DNA of 64,000 nt, from assembly GCF_014773225.1 (NCBI RefSeq), contig NZ_JACXAJ010000001.1, forward strand, positions 930,001 through 994,000, written 5' to 3'. The position numbers were made by a program, and so were the translations under genes. The notes under the pieces are model-generated. The model was not told the DNA's origin and searched no databases. It saw only the letters and a list, made by a program, of their open reading frames with translations. This document shows positions 53,058 to 62,789 of this stretch, in pieces (position 1 is the stretch's first letter; each line of letters starts with the position of its first letter). The DNA is from Pontibacter aquaedesilientis (GTDB taxonomy: Bacteria > Bacteroidota > Bacteroidia > Cytophagales > Hymenobacteraceae).

Positions 53058-54467
53058 TCACTTCAAATGCGGACTTTCAAACCCAAGCTTCCTCAAGCCA
53101 TTCTGAACTTCGGGCGCACTCATAAACAAATCCCAGAGCAAGCCGCTGCGGTGGTTCTCCACCATTACCACAATCGGTCCCTGGTCTATGCCGAGGTAGC
53201 GTTTCGGGAACCAGTCCTCTGTTTCGCTGTAAGCATCATAAGGGCCAAATTCTCCGATCACTTTCTTCTGCAGGTCGCCATAGAGGTAACGGGCTACTTT
53301 CATGGATTCGTCAGGGGTATAGGGAAAAGAAGAGAGCGCCGCCGTCGGCGTAATCACCCCTAAGTCTCGGGTAGGACTATGGCCGGCATAGCCTTTGGGC
53401 GAGTAGCTCGATGTCATGCCCCAGGAGTTTTCGCCATAGCCCTTAAAGCCTTTGGGGTTTTCCAGTGCATAGTCGTAGTGAATGAGCGTGTGGTTGCGGT
53501 TGTGCTCCCAGTAGTCGGCATACCTGTCCTGAAGGCCGCGCGGGTCAAGGCCGAGGTAGGAATAGTGTGCCCAGAATAGCGGCCCCACACTCCCCTTCTC
53601 GCCTTGGTGATCGAGTACGATCTTGTGTCCGTATAGCTCGACATTGGCCCGGATGTCACCGTTGCGTGCCCAACCCTCATGGTATACCTCGGCAGGCACA
53701 CCATGCGTGGGTGAGGAAGCGGCCAGCACATACATAATCAGGCACTCGTTATAGCCACGCACCGGGAAGTTCATCTTCCAGCCATACTTCGGAGACCAAT
53801 GCCAGAACAGAGCATTCTGCTTGTTGCGGTACCAGTTCCAGTCCACGCCCTCCCAGAGCTTGGTTATCTGTGCGGCCAGCGCCTTCTCCTGTTCATTGCC
53901 ATTAACAAAGTACTGGCGCACCGTCAGAAGCCCCTGCACCAGAAAAGCTGTCTCTACCAGATCGCCCCCATCATCCATCTGACTGAAAGGCTTTACTTTG
54001 CCCGTCTCGCCCTGCAGCCAGTGCGGCCACGCCCCATGGAAACGGTCTGCTTTTTCGAGGTAGTCAGCAATTTGCTTTAACCTTTTAAATCCTTCTTCGC
54101 GGGTGATGAACTCACGCTCTATACCTACCAAAATGGCCATCACCCCGAATCCGGTCGCGCCGGTGGTCACCACGTTTCTGTCTTTCTGCGGGTACTCCCC
54201 GTCTTCATGATAACGCTCCCGCGCCATGCCAGAAGTAGGCTCGGCACCCTCCCAAAAATACCGAAAGGTCTGGCGCTGGAGAGTATCCAATAGGGCTTCG
54301 TCGCTGAGCTGGCCGGCCTGCACAGCAACCGTGTCGGGAGGTGCTGTGGTTTCCACGGTTTCGGAAGTTCCGGTGGTCTGCTGGCAACTAAAGAGTAGCA
54401 GCGACAGGAAAGGGATTGCCCAACTCATCTGCCGGATTTTCAGAAGTGGTGCGTCATGCTGTTTCAT
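53058..54467 (-). CDS. GH144-type glycoamylase-fold lipoprotein, copy A
   Basis: A 469-residue lipoprotein (signal ending LSLLLFSC, Cys29). The single (alpha/alpha)6 domain (about 55-465) matches the 'glycoamylase' family of endo-beta-1,2-glucanases (GH144): RQTFRYFWEGAEPTSGMARERY, FGVMAILVGIEREFIT, DRFHGAWPHWLQGETG, DDGGDLVETAFLVQGLL and GPIVVMVENHRSGLLWDLF. A close paralogue is 14 bases upstream. Predicted to cut beta-1,2-glucan to sophoro-oligosaccharides on the cell surface or in the periplasm. A 236-base gap separates it from the GH43-like gene. Confidence 0.88.
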   Translation of the reverse strand: MKQHDAPLLKIRQMSWAIPFLSLLLFSCQQTTGTSETVETTAPPDTVAVQAGQLSDEALLDTLQRQTFRYFWEGAEPTSGMARERYHEDGEYPQKDRNVVTTGATGFGVMAILVGIEREFITREEGFKRLKQIADYLEKADRFHGAWPHWLQGETGKVKPFSQMDDGGDLVETAFLVQGLLTVRQYFVNGNEQEKALAAQITKLWEGVDWNWYRNKQNALFWHWSPKYGWKMNFPVRGYNECLIMYVLAASSPTHGVPAEVYHEGWARNGDIRANVELYGHKIVLDHQGEKGSVGPLFWAHYSYLGLDPRGLQDRYADYWEHNRNHTLIHYDYALENPKGFKGYGENSWGMTSSYSPKGYAGHSPTRDLGVITPTAALSSFPYTPDESMKVARYLYGDLQKKVIGEFGPYDAYSETEDWFPKRYLGIDQGPIVVMVENHRSGLLWDLFMSAPEVQNGLRKLGFESPHLK

Positions 54468-54481
54468 AGGCTGTATTTAGT

Positions 54482-56095
54482 CTAGCGCAGGTATACTGCG
54501 AGTTCTTTATCAATGCCGCCGCCTTTGAGGCGCAAATTGTAGGCCCCGACAGGTATAGCCTTTCCGAATGCCACTTCGTGCAGGCCCTCCGTTTTGCTTT
54601 TATTATCCCAGATCGTTTCAACTACGCTGCCAGCCGTGGTCTCCAGTGTAAGCGTATAACTGCCTCCCGCTTTTATACCTACCCCCACCAGGTAAGCGTC
54701 CTTGTCTGGATGCTTGAGCAAATCCACCACACCCGATCGCACGTCAGGTATAGCCAGTGGGAAACCCGACTCATACACCGGTTTGCGTATACCTGCTTTA
54801 GCTAATCCAGCCTGTACTTCGGGCAGGCCGGTAAACAGACTCCAGAGCAGGCCACTCCGGTAGTTCTCCACCATGATCACGATTGGTCCCTGATCAATGG
54901 CCAGGTGGTCGCTCGCAAACCAGTTGCGCGATTTGTTATAGGCATCCTTGAAGCCATAGGCTCCCCAGAGTTGTTGCATGCCGTTGAAATTGCGCAGCGC
55001 CTGCATGCTGTAAAATGGGGTATAGGGAAAGGATGACAGAGCAGCCGTTGGGGCAATGGTACCGTTGTCATTCAGGGGCTCATGAGCCAGGTAGCCACCC
55101 GGATCGTCGGAGGCGGTGAGCCCCCAGTTGCCTGACGAGTAGCCATAGGATTTGGGGGCACTGTAGAGGCTCCAGCCCCGGTTGATGAGCGTGTGCTTCA
55201 GGTTATGCAGCCAATAATTGGTCAGCTGGTCCTCCATCTGTTTGGGGTCGAGGCTCAGAAAAGAGTAGTGGGCAAAGAACAACGGACCACCATACCCCGG
55301 CCCCATCTCCAACCTGTAGCCTTCGTAGGTTCCGCTCTTCCGGTTTACCCAGGTGCGCTGGTATACCGGAGGTGCTATGGCATGGGTAGGCGAAGCAAGC
55401 GCTAAAATGTACGTGATCAGGGCTTCGTTCCAGCCGTGAATGGGCATGTTCATCTCCCACCCAAAGTTCGGACTCCAATGCCAGTACAAAAGGCCATCGC
55501 CCCGTGAGGCGTACCAGTCCCATTCTACTTCCTCCCAAAGTTTGGTGATCTTATTGCGAAGTGCTTCCTCCTGGACATCAGAGCCGTTGAAATAGGCACG
55601 GGCCACCAGCAAGCCGTTTATCAGAAAGGAAGTCTCGACCAGGTCGCCGCCGTTGTCTTTGGCGCTGAAAGGTATAACCGCCCCGGTGTTTCCGTTCATC
55701 CAATGCGGCCAGGCCCCATGAAAACGATCGGCTTTCGCCAGGTAGTCTGTAATCTTATGCAGGCGCTCCAAGGCTTGCTGACGGCTGATCCAGCCCCTTT
55801 CCACTCCCACCACCAAAGCCTGCATACCGAAGCCGCTCCCCCCGCTGGTTACCAGATCGCCGGAGCCTGTTCGCTCCCGCGCCATTCCGGATGCCGGGTG
55901 GGCATAGTCCCAAAAGTAACGGAAGGTAGCTTCCTGCACTTTGTCCAACAGAGCTTTATCGGCCGTGGTGCTGGCTACAGCAGGTTCCTCCGGTTTGTCC
56001 GGATCTGGCGCCTGCTGCTCCTCCGGTTTATCTTTACAACCGATGGAGGCACAAAGTAAGACCAGGTATAGGTATAGCAGCCCGTGTCGGATCAT
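54482..56095 (-). CDS. GH144-type glycoamylase-fold lipoprotein, copy B with C-terminal beta domain
   Basis: A 537-residue lipoprotein from the ATG at 56095 (MIRHGLLYLYLVLLCASIGC). An ATG at 56140 is in frame but would bury the signal peptide behind 15 more residues. The glycoamylase domain is at about 45-440, with the same markers as copy A (ATFRYFWDYAHPASGMARER, DRFHGAWPHWMNGNTG, DNGGDLVETSFLINGLL, GPIVIMVENYRSGLLWSLF). An extra C-terminal domain of about 85 residues follows, with beta-strand pattern (YTLTLETTAGSVVETIWD, LHEVAFGKAIPVGAYNLRLKGG), possibly carbohydrate-binding. The paralogues probably arose by duplication and may differ in localisation or chain-length preference. It is the third gene of the locus. 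Confidence 0.88.
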   Translation of the reverse strand: MIRHGLLYLYLVLLCASIGCKDKPEEQQAPDPDKPEEPAVASTTADKALLDKVQEATFRYFWDYAHPASGMARERTGSGDLVTSGGSGFGMQALVVGVERGWISRQQALERLHKITDYLAKADRFHGAWPHWMNGNTGAVIPFSAKDNGGDLVETSFLINGLLVARAYFNGSDVQEEALRNKITKLWEEVEWDWYASRGDGLLYWHWSPNFGWEMNMPIHGWNEALITYILALASPTHAIAPPVYQRTWVNRKSGTYEGYRLEMGPGYGGPLFFAHYSFLSLDPKQMEDQLTNYWLHNLKHTLINRGWSLYSAPKSYGYSSGNWGLTASDDPGGYLAHEPLNDNGTIAPTAALSSFPYTPFYSMQALRNFNGMQQLWGAYGFKDAYNKSRNWFASDHLAIDQGPIVIMVENYRSGLLWSLFTGLPEVQAGLAKAGIRKPVYESGFPLAIPDVRSGVVDLLKHPDKDAYLVGVGIKAGGSYTLTLETTAGSVVETIWDNKSKTEGLHEVAFGKAIPVGAYNLRLKGGGIDKELAVYLR

Positions 56096-56172
56096 CTGAA
56101 GTAAGGTATGGTAAAACAAAGCCGAAGCCTGGCTCACCATTGGGTAAGCCAGACTCGGACATCAAACTTTGC

Positions 56173-57639
56173 TTAATAGCCAGGGTTTTGCGTGAGTGTG
56201 CCGCCGCTGAGGTCGATCTGGTTTTGTGGGATCGGGAAGACCTCATTCACCCCTTCGCGGAACTGCTTGCCCTGTGCCTGCAGCACTTGGGCAGCCCTGC
56301 CCTGGCGCACTAGGTCGAAAAAGCGGTCACCGCTCTCCAGGGCAAGCTCCAAACGACGCTCCTTCCAGATGGCGTTACGCAGGGCCGTCTGGTCTCTCAC
56401 TGTCAGGTTGGCAAGTCCTGCCCTGTTTCGCACGAGGTTTACAGCGGCAAGCGCATCGTCAGTCTGGCCAAGTTCGTTGGCTGCTTCGGCCTGCATCAAT
56501 AGTACTTCTGCAAACCGAAGCAAGCGAATGTTCTGGTCTTTGCCGTAGCCACAATCCCGGCTGACAAAGCCCGGCACATAGGCCTTCTGGTTATAGCGCG
56601 GGTTGGGTGCATTGGGGTTGATCTGCTCTCCTTCCGGCGTTACTTCCCCCCGGAACAGCACAGTCGCCTCCATGCGCTTGTCGTTGGGCTCAAAGGCATT
56701 TACCAGATCTTCGGTCGGTATGGCAAAGCCCCAGCCAAACTGGCCGCGCACGCCCTGTACCTCCGCCCACTGCGAATTGGAGGCGCCACAGTTACCCGGC
56801 AAAGTCACGGCCTGTACCTCAAAAATGGACTCGCTGTTATTTTCCCCAGCTATGCGGAATACCTGGTAGAAGTCTGGTGTCAGGCTATAGCCGAGTCCCC
56901 TCACTTCGTTGGTGAGCCGCAACACCTCTGACCAGTTGCGTTGGTACAGCTGCACCTTGGCCAGTAAGGTCAAGGCAGCGCCCCGGGTGGCCCGTCCGAC
57001 ATTCATCGCATTGTAGCTCGGTGGCAGTACAGCGGCAGCTTCGGTGAGGTCTTTTATGATTTGCTGGTATACCTCCTGCTTCGGCGTCCTGACCGGGTTG
57101 ATCTCCTCTGCCGTCTGCGGAGGCTGGGTCAGCAAAGGCACATCGCCGTAGGCACGCACCAGCGTGAAGTAATGATGCGCCCTGAGGAACTTCGCCTCAG
57201 CCAGCAAACGCTGCTGCAAGTTCTGATCCATAGAGATATTGGGGATATTAAAAAGGGCCTGATTGGCCAGGTTTATACCCTGGTAATGCCCATTCCAATA
57301 GTCGGCCAGGAAAAACTGCGTAGAGGTGAATGTGAAATTATCGTAGTCGTTCACAAAGCCGGCATCACCCGGATCACTGCCTTTTTCTGCGTTGTCCGAG
57401 GTCACGTGCGTGAGCACCAGGTGCGGGAAGGCAGCTATCTTGTATTCGCGCAAGTTGCCGTATATCGCATTCACAGCTTGCAGGGCATGCTCCTGTGTCT
57501 GAAAAAAGTCCTCGCTGCGTGCCTGTCCCTGTGGGTCTACGTCCAGAAAGTCTTCTTTGCAGGCAGGTAAAAAGCTAACAGCCAGCAAACATCCAGAGAA
57601 CACGGCTTTATAGATGTAATTATTCTTTATCGTTTTCAT
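56173..57639 (-). CDS. susD: SusD/RagB-family outer-membrane glycan-binding lipoprotein
   Basis: A 488-residue SusD homologue (signal ending AVSFLPAC, then KEDFLDVDPQGQARSEDFF, the family N-terminus). The TPR-type helical region includes ANQALFNIPNIS and AEAKFLRAHHYFTLVRAYGDVPLL. The end reads LRNAIWKERRLELALESGDRFFDLVRQG followed by FPIPQNQIDLS. It binds glycan on the surface and forms the lid of the SusC transporter. It starts 12 bases after the SusC stop. Confidence 0.95.
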   Translation of the reverse strand: MKTIKNNYIYKAVFSGCLLAVSFLPACKEDFLDVDPQGQARSEDFFQTQEHALQAVNAIYGNLREYKIAAFPHLVLTHVTSDNAEKGSDPGDAGFVNDYDNFTFTSTQFFLADYWNGHYQGINLANQALFNIPNISMDQNLQQRLLAEAKFLRAHHYFTLVRAYGDVPLLTQPPQTAEEINPVRTPKQEVYQQIIKDLTEAAAVLPPSYNAMNVGRATRGAALTLLAKVQLYQRNWSEVLRLTNEVRGLGYSLTPDFYQVFRIAGENNSESIFEVQAVTLPGNCGASNSQWAEVQGVRGQFGWGFAIPTEDLVNAFEPNDKRMEATVLFRGEVTPEGEQINPNAPNPRYNQKAYVPGFVSRDCGYGKDQNIRLLRFAEVLLMQAEAANELGQTDDALAAVNLVRNRAGLANLTVRDQTALRNAIWKERRLELALESGDRFFDLVRQGRAAQVLQAQGKQFREGVNEVFPIPQNQIDLSGGTLTQNPGY

Positions 57640-57651
57640 GTTCTTTCAGGG

Positions 57652-60630
57652 TTAGAAGTTTACGTTCACGCCTAAGTTGTAAGTAGCCGACAGCGGGTAC
57701 ACGTTCAGGTCTATACCTGCCGCGTTGGGAGCACCACCAATCTCTGGCGTGAAACCGTTGTAACTGAACCACGTGACAGGGTTTTGGGCATTCACATAGA
57801 AGCGCACCCGCTGCATTTTAAGTCTGTTCACTAAATCGCTTTGCAGGGTATAGCCAAACTGCACGTTTCGGATCCGGATATAGCTTCCGTCCTCCACGAA
57901 CCAGCTGTTTGGCTCGAGGTTGGCCCTGCTCACATCCGCGGACGGATACGAGTTGGAAGTACCCGGCCCGCTCCAGCGGTTGTCGAAGAATTCTTTGGTA
58001 TAGTTCTCGTTACCCACCCGGATGCCTTTGTTGGCATTGTATACGTCCACATCGGCCACGCCCTGTATGTCCAGCAAAAAGTCGAAGCTCCTGAAGTTGA
58101 AACTCGTGTTGATGCCATAGAACATACCTGGGTTCGGATTGCCGAGTATCACCTTGTCGCGGTTGTCTATCACGCCATCTCCGTTCATGTCGCGGTAGCG
58201 GAAGTCGCCTGGCTTGGCGGAAGGCTGCGATGAATTGGCCACCTCCTGCTCGTTTTGGAATATACCGTCTACCTCAAAACCATAATAGGAACCGATCGGA
58301 CTGCCGATGCGCGAAACATTGGTAAAATAGCCGCCTATTGGCAGCGAACCGCCTGGTTGGTCTGTATCGCCGGCTGACAGCCCTGTCACTTCATTGCGAT
58401 TGAAAGAAACGTTAGCCCCTATGTTGTAGCTGAAATCAGCGGACATGTTATCGCTCCAGTTGGCTACAATCTCTAAGCCTCTGTTTCTGAAGTCAGCAAA
58501 GTTACCGCGCACAAACGGGCTGCTCAAACCTCCAGTACCGAGGTTGGGCACGTCGAAAATAGCGTCCTGGGTTTCTTTATTGTACCAGTCAGCTTCCAAC
58601 GTCAGGCGGCTTTCCAGGAAGTGCAGTTCGACGCCGATATTGGTCTCGTTCACAACCTCCCAAAGCAGGGTGTTGGGAACAGCCCGCACGATACTACCAC
58701 CCACATAAGGTATAGGAGGCACACCGAAAAAAGCTGTATAGCGTGGATCGATGGTCGCGGTGAGGTCGGCTATACCTGTCGGTATACCTGCATTACCTAA
58801 CTTGCCGTAGCTGGCACGCAGTTTCAGGAAATCCACAAATGTCTGGTCTTGCATAAAAGGTTCTTCCGTCACCACCCAGCCCAGGCCAATCGACGGGAAA
58901 TTATCCCAACGGGTGTCACGCGGGAATTTAGAGGAGGCATCGCGCCGGAGTGTAGCGGTCAGCAGGTAGCGTTGCTTGAAACTGTAGTTGATGCGGCCGA
59001 AGTAAGAATTATAGCGCTCCAGATCGCCTGTATTGGAGATTCCGAAAGTTTCAGGGTCGCCGAGGTTCAGGAATAGCGTGGCATCCGAATCGAACGGTAC
59101 GTCACTGGCAGACCCCGATAGTGTCTCACTCTTTATTTCCTGGGCCGAGGTTCCCAGCAAGGCGGTTACGTCATGATCCCCAAACGTTTTGGTGTAGGTC
59201 AGGGTATTCTCCCAGAGCCATTGGTTTTCTTTGGCGCGGGACTTTGTAAGGCGGCTGCGAGGGGAAAACTGCACCGTTGTTAGCGAGTCCTGCGCCTGGT
59301 AATTACGGAACTCATTGATGCCATACTCCAGGCTCAAACTCGTACGGAACAGCAGATCGTTGAGGAATTTGACTTCACCAAAGGTATTACCAACCAAACG
59401 CTGCCCGTTGGATATCTGGTTGAAACGGTCCAGAGATGCCTGAGGATTAGAGAAGTTTCCCAATCCAATATCCGCCGGATCGCCGTAGCTGCCGTCCGGC
59501 CGGAAAGGTCGCAGGATTGGCGGTGCAACGAAAGCGTTCAGCAACACGCTGCCCGGAACGTCATCCGATTCGTAATCCGAAAAAATGGCATTGTAACCTA
59601 CCTTGATGTTATCGGTCAGTTGGGCGTCTGTCTGCAAACGGGCTGTTATGCGTTCGAACACGTTATCCTGAATGATGCCCTCTTCGTTGAGATAGCCTCC
59701 ACTGAAGCTGTAGCTCAGACGCTCACTGCCACCCGATACCGATACGTGGTGGTTATGTATGGTGGCAGTCCTGAGAATCTGGTCGTACCAGTCCGTGGAT
59801 GGCTGGTTGGGATCGACAGTCTCCGTACCTAGCTTTTCGTTGATCAGGGTGGCATATTCCTGGGCGTTGGCCATCTCGAGCACATTGGTAGCACGTTTAA
59901 CTCCGACAAAGCCATTGTAATTGATGACGGGTTTACCTTCCTGGCCCCTTTTGGTGGTAACCAAAATGACACCGTTGGCAGCCCGAACGCCATAAATCGA
60001 GGCACTGGAGGCATCTTTGAGCACCTCCATCGATTCGATGTCATTCGGATTAAGGAATGTCAGGTCGTTCACGATCGTGCCGTCCACCACGTAGATCGGC
60101 TCAACCTTGCCCAGTACCGATCCGGCACCGCGTATACGCACCGATGGGGAGGCACCTGGCTGTCCGGAGTTGGTGATGTTTACGCCGGCCACCTTGCCTT
60201 GCAGCGAACTGACTGGGTTTTGGGAGGCCTGTTTTTCAAACTCCTCGCTCTTTACCGAGCTGATAGAGCCCGTTACGTCGCGCTTCTGCTGAGTACCGTA
60301 ACCCGTGACCACCACCTCTTGCAGTTGCTCAGAACCGGCCGTAAGCTGTAATCTCATACTAGTCTGGTTATTGACCGGGAACTCCTGGCGTTTATAGCCC
60401 AGGTAATTGACGACGAGCGTTGCATTGGCCGGTGCACTGATGGAAAAACTGCCCGTAGCGTCGGTCTGCGTGCCTCTTGTCGTTCCCTTCACCATAACAC
60501 TGGCGCCAATCAACGGATCGCCGGTGGCGGCATCTGTCACCGTACCGGTAATGTTGAGGTCCTGGGCCAGGAGTACGTGGAAGGAAAGCAGGCAGAGAAG
60601 GAGTAAAAAATTTCTTTTCATATGCTTCAA
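57652..60630 (-). CDS. susC: SusC/RagA-family TonB-dependent outer-membrane transporter
   Basis: A 992-residue protein. The signal peptide (MKHMKRNFLLLLCLLSFHVLLAQ) is followed by a carboxypeptidase-regulatory-like domain (ITGTVTDAATGDPLIGASVMVKG, about 27-110). The plug starts at LQEVVVTGYGTQQKRDVTGSI, and the SusC-specific phrase is VDGTIVNDLTFLNPNDIESMEVLKDASSASIYG. The barrel ends with ATYNLGVNVNF. It imports oligosaccharides generated by surface enzymes. A second possible ATG is at 60621. It is the first gene of the locus. Its upstream 512-base region holds the promoter. Confidence 0.95.
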   Translation of the reverse strand: MKHMKRNFLLLLCLLSFHVLLAQDLNITGTVTDAATGDPLIGASVMVKGTTRGTQTDATGSFSISAPANATLVVNYLGYKRQEFPVNNQTSMRLQLTAGSEQLQEVVVTGYGTQQKRDVTGSISSVKSEEFEKQASQNPVSSLQGKVAGVNITNSGQPGASPSVRIRGAGSVLGKVEPIYVVDGTIVNDLTFLNPNDIESMEVLKDASSASIYGVRAANGVILVTTKRGQEGKPVINYNGFVGVKRATNVLEMANAQEYATLINEKLGTETVDPNQPSTDWYDQILRTATIHNHHVSVSGGSERLSYSFSGGYLNEEGIIQDNVFERITARLQTDAQLTDNIKVGYNAIFSDYESDDVPGSVLLNAFVAPPILRPFRPDGSYGDPADIGLGNFSNPQASLDRFNQISNGQRLVGNTFGEVKFLNDLLFRTSLSLEYGINEFRNYQAQDSLTTVQFSPRSRLTKSRAKENQWLWENTLTYTKTFGDHDVTALLGTSAQEIKSETLSGSASDVPFDSDATLFLNLGDPETFGISNTGDLERYNSYFGRINYSFKQRYLLTATLRRDASSKFPRDTRWDNFPSIGLGWVVTEEPFMQDQTFVDFLKLRASYGKLGNAGIPTGIADLTATIDPRYTAFFGVPPIPYVGGSIVRAVPNTLLWEVVNETNIGVELHFLESRLTLEADWYNKETQDAIFDVPNLGTGGLSSPFVRGNFADFRNRGLEIVANWSDNMSADFSYNIGANVSFNRNEVTGLSAGDTDQPGGSLPIGGYFTNVSRIGSPIGSYYGFEVDGIFQNEQEVANSSQPSAKPGDFRYRDMNGDGVIDNRDKVILGNPNPGMFYGINTSFNFRSFDFLLDIQGVADVDVYNANKGIRVGNENYTKEFFDNRWSGPGTSNSYPSADVSRANLEPNSWFVEDGSYIRIRNVQFGYTLQSDLVNRLKMQRVRFYVNAQNPVTWFSYNGFTPEIGGAPNAAGIDLNVYPLSATYNLGVNVNF

Positions 60631-61143
60631 TTATAAGATGGATAAATAGTTCGGATCATCACGCGGCTACGGTATTGTTGTGTTTTATACAGGCAACCCT
60701 CACCCGACATTAGAAAACAACTTGGGCAACCTGATCGCCTTCCCGTTGCTGGTCAATGAAATTCAGCCCACATAAGTAACTCATTAATAAGCCTATATAC
60801 GCAGGTACTACTAAAGCAGGGTAAGAACATGCCAGAATAGTATGGATAGAAGTCAAAAAAGTGCTATCCCAAGGCTACTGTCTGCCCACCTCCCCATCTG
60901 AGCAAACCTACCTGTGAGAAACCCGAACTGTTTTAAAGCCACATCATGCTGGTCCTGTACCTGACGGGTTCAATTGCTGCGTTCCTCCGATCAGCACACA
61001 TGGGCAAGGTTTCCGCTGGCAATTGGTCGGAATTTTATACCTTGGAATATGACAGAGCGATCCTGCTGATCAGGCTAAGCTGCCGCCGCTTTGTGTAAAT
61101 TTTGAATTGAACTGAAACGTCACCCAGAACATATAATCATGGT
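60631..61143. other. Intergenic region between the utilisation locus and the methyltransferase gene
   Basis: This 513-base gap separates divergent genes and must hold the susC promoter (minus) and the methyltransferase promoter (plus). No coding frame, hairpin with a T-run, tRNA or clear -33/-7 box was found by eye. One TATACCT heptamer lies near 61037. Confidence 0.5.
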
Positions 61144-62754
61144 ATGAGAAATAAAGCTGAACTCCGTGAAACAATTTTCCGCCACCTCGATGGCATCGTG
61201 ACAGCCCCGACTGCTTTTGCACTGCATCAAAAAGGAGTGCTCACCTACCTGCTTGAAAATAAAGAAGTATCGCTGCTGGAGCTGGTTAGTGCTTTTGAGG
61301 CTAATGATGGTTACCTGAACGTTGCCCTGCGTGTACTCTGCTCGCAAGGCTGGTTGGAGCAGCACCTGGACAATGCCACTGACAAAATCAGCTTCAGCGT
61401 GACGCCCCGGGGCGAAATCGCATTTCCATTGGTGCCGCTATATGAGGATGTCGTGAAGCTGATGCAACTCTCCGGCAAATACCACCCACGCAAATTTGAG
61501 AAGGAGCCCTACCAGGTATGGGCAACAGTGGCCGACAGGTATAAGAACAGCTACGGCCTGACTTTGTCCACTGAGCCAACTGAGTGTGAGGTACAAAAGC
61601 AGGTGCTGGCGCATATAGAGGGACTGTTGATGGGGCCGGCCATTGTTCTGCTGGGAATGAACGGCATGTTTCACAAATACTTTATGGAGAGCCGCTTCAG
61701 CCCGGAGGAATTCCATGAGAACCACGAGGACTTCCGCAAAATACTCGACCTGTTTGCGCACCTGGGATGGTTCCGCAAAGTGAATGACCAGTATGAGTAC
61801 ACAGAAGAAGGCGTCTTTTTTGCCAAGCGGGGCAGTGCCTATGGCGTGACGGTATCCTACATCCCGACTTTCCGGCACCTGGATGATCTGCTGTTCGGAA
61901 ACCCTAACGTGCTGTGGGACAAACCCGAAGGCGCACCTGAGCTGCACGTAGACCGCGAGATGAATGTATGGGGGAGCGGCGGCGCGCATGCCACCTATTT
62001 CAACGTGATCGACGAGATCATCATCGAACTGTTCAACCGGCCCATCGAAGAGCAGCCGAAAGGTATACTGGACATGGGTTGCGGCAATGGGGCGTTCTTG
62101 CAGCATATGTTCGACGTAATTGAGCGGCAGACGGCGCGTGGCAAGGTGCTGGACCAGTACCCGCTCTTCCTGGTAGGCGCCGACTACAATCAGGCGGCCC
62201 TCAAGGTTACACGGGCTAACCTGATCAAAGCCGATATCTGGGCCAAAGTGATCTGGGGCGATATCGGACGGCCAGACTTGCTGGCGCAGGACCTGCAGGA
62301 GAACTACAACATTGACCTGAAAGAGCTCTTGAACGTGCGCACCTTCCTTGACCATAACCGCATTTGGGAGCGACCGGCAGATCGCACACCGGGCAGAGTG
62401 AGCAACTCGACCGGGGCTTTCGCTTTCCGGGGCAAGCGTATCAGCAACAACGAGGTGGAAGACAACCTGCTGGAACACCTCAAAAAATGGACACCCTATG
62501 TGGATAAGTTCGGTCTACTGACCATGGAACTGCATACCATCCCCCCTACCCTGGCAGCAAGCCATTTGGGTAAAACCGCCGCCACAGCTTACGACGCAAC
62601 ACACGGATTCTCAGACCAGTATATAGTAGAGGTAGAAGTATTTCATAAAGTAGCATCCGAAGCAGGGCTATACCCTGACAAAGGGGCCTTTCGAAGGTTC
62701 CCGGATTCCGACATGGCCACGATCAGCATTAACCTGCTTCGAGGAAAGTCTTAG
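61144..62754 (+). CDS. SAM-dependent methyltransferase with two N-terminal winged-helix-like modules
   Basis: A 536-residue soluble protein. Two related modules are visible. The first (about 1-95) runs FALHQKGVLTYLLENKEVSLLELVSAF then LNVALRVLCSQGWLE. The second (about 165-260) runs GPAIVLLGMNGMFHKYF then FRKILDLFAHLGWFRK. Both have the winged-helix pattern that serves as the dimerisation domain of O-methyltransferase-like enzymes. The catalytic Rossmann domain starts at about 300 with the SAM motif ILDMGCGNGAFLQHMFD. No cognate cluster of biosynthetic genes is nearby, so the substrate is unknown. The next gene starts 36 bases downstream. Confidence 0.8.
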   Translation: MRNKAELRETIFRHLDGIVTAPTAFALHQKGVLTYLLENKEVSLLELVSAFEANDGYLNVALRVLCSQGWLEQHLDNATDKISFSVTPRGEIAFPLVPLYEDVVKLMQLSGKYHPRKFEKEPYQVWATVADRYKNSYGLTLSTEPTECEVQKQVLAHIEGLLMGPAIVLLGMNGMFHKYFMESRFSPEEFHENHEDFRKILDLFAHLGWFRKVNDQYEYTEEGVFFAKRGSAYGVTVSYIPTFRHLDDLLFGNPNVLWDKPEGAPELHVDREMNVWGSGGAHATYFNVIDEIIIELFNRPIEEQPKGILDMGCGNGAFLQHMFDVIERQTARGKVLDQYPLFLVGADYNQAALKVTRANLIKADIWAKVIWGDIGRPDLLAQDLQENYNIDLKELLNVRTFLDHNRIWERPADRTPGRVSNSTGAFAFRGKRISNNEVEDNLLEHLKKWTPYVDKFGLLTMELHTIPPTLAASHLGKTAATAYDATHGFSDQYIVEVEVFHKVASEAGLYPDKGAFRRFPDSDMATISINLLRGKS

Positions 62755-62789
62755 CCGTATACCTGCCTACACAACCAACCTGTTGCACC

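Noticed and set aside
60960..60985. Possible tRNA T-loop-like GGGTTCAATTGC
   Set aside because: No acceptor stem, anticodon arm or D-loop can be assembled around it.
61438..62478. Minus-strand frame of 346 codons
   Set aside because: Antisense to the methyltransferase gene with motif ILDMGCGNG.
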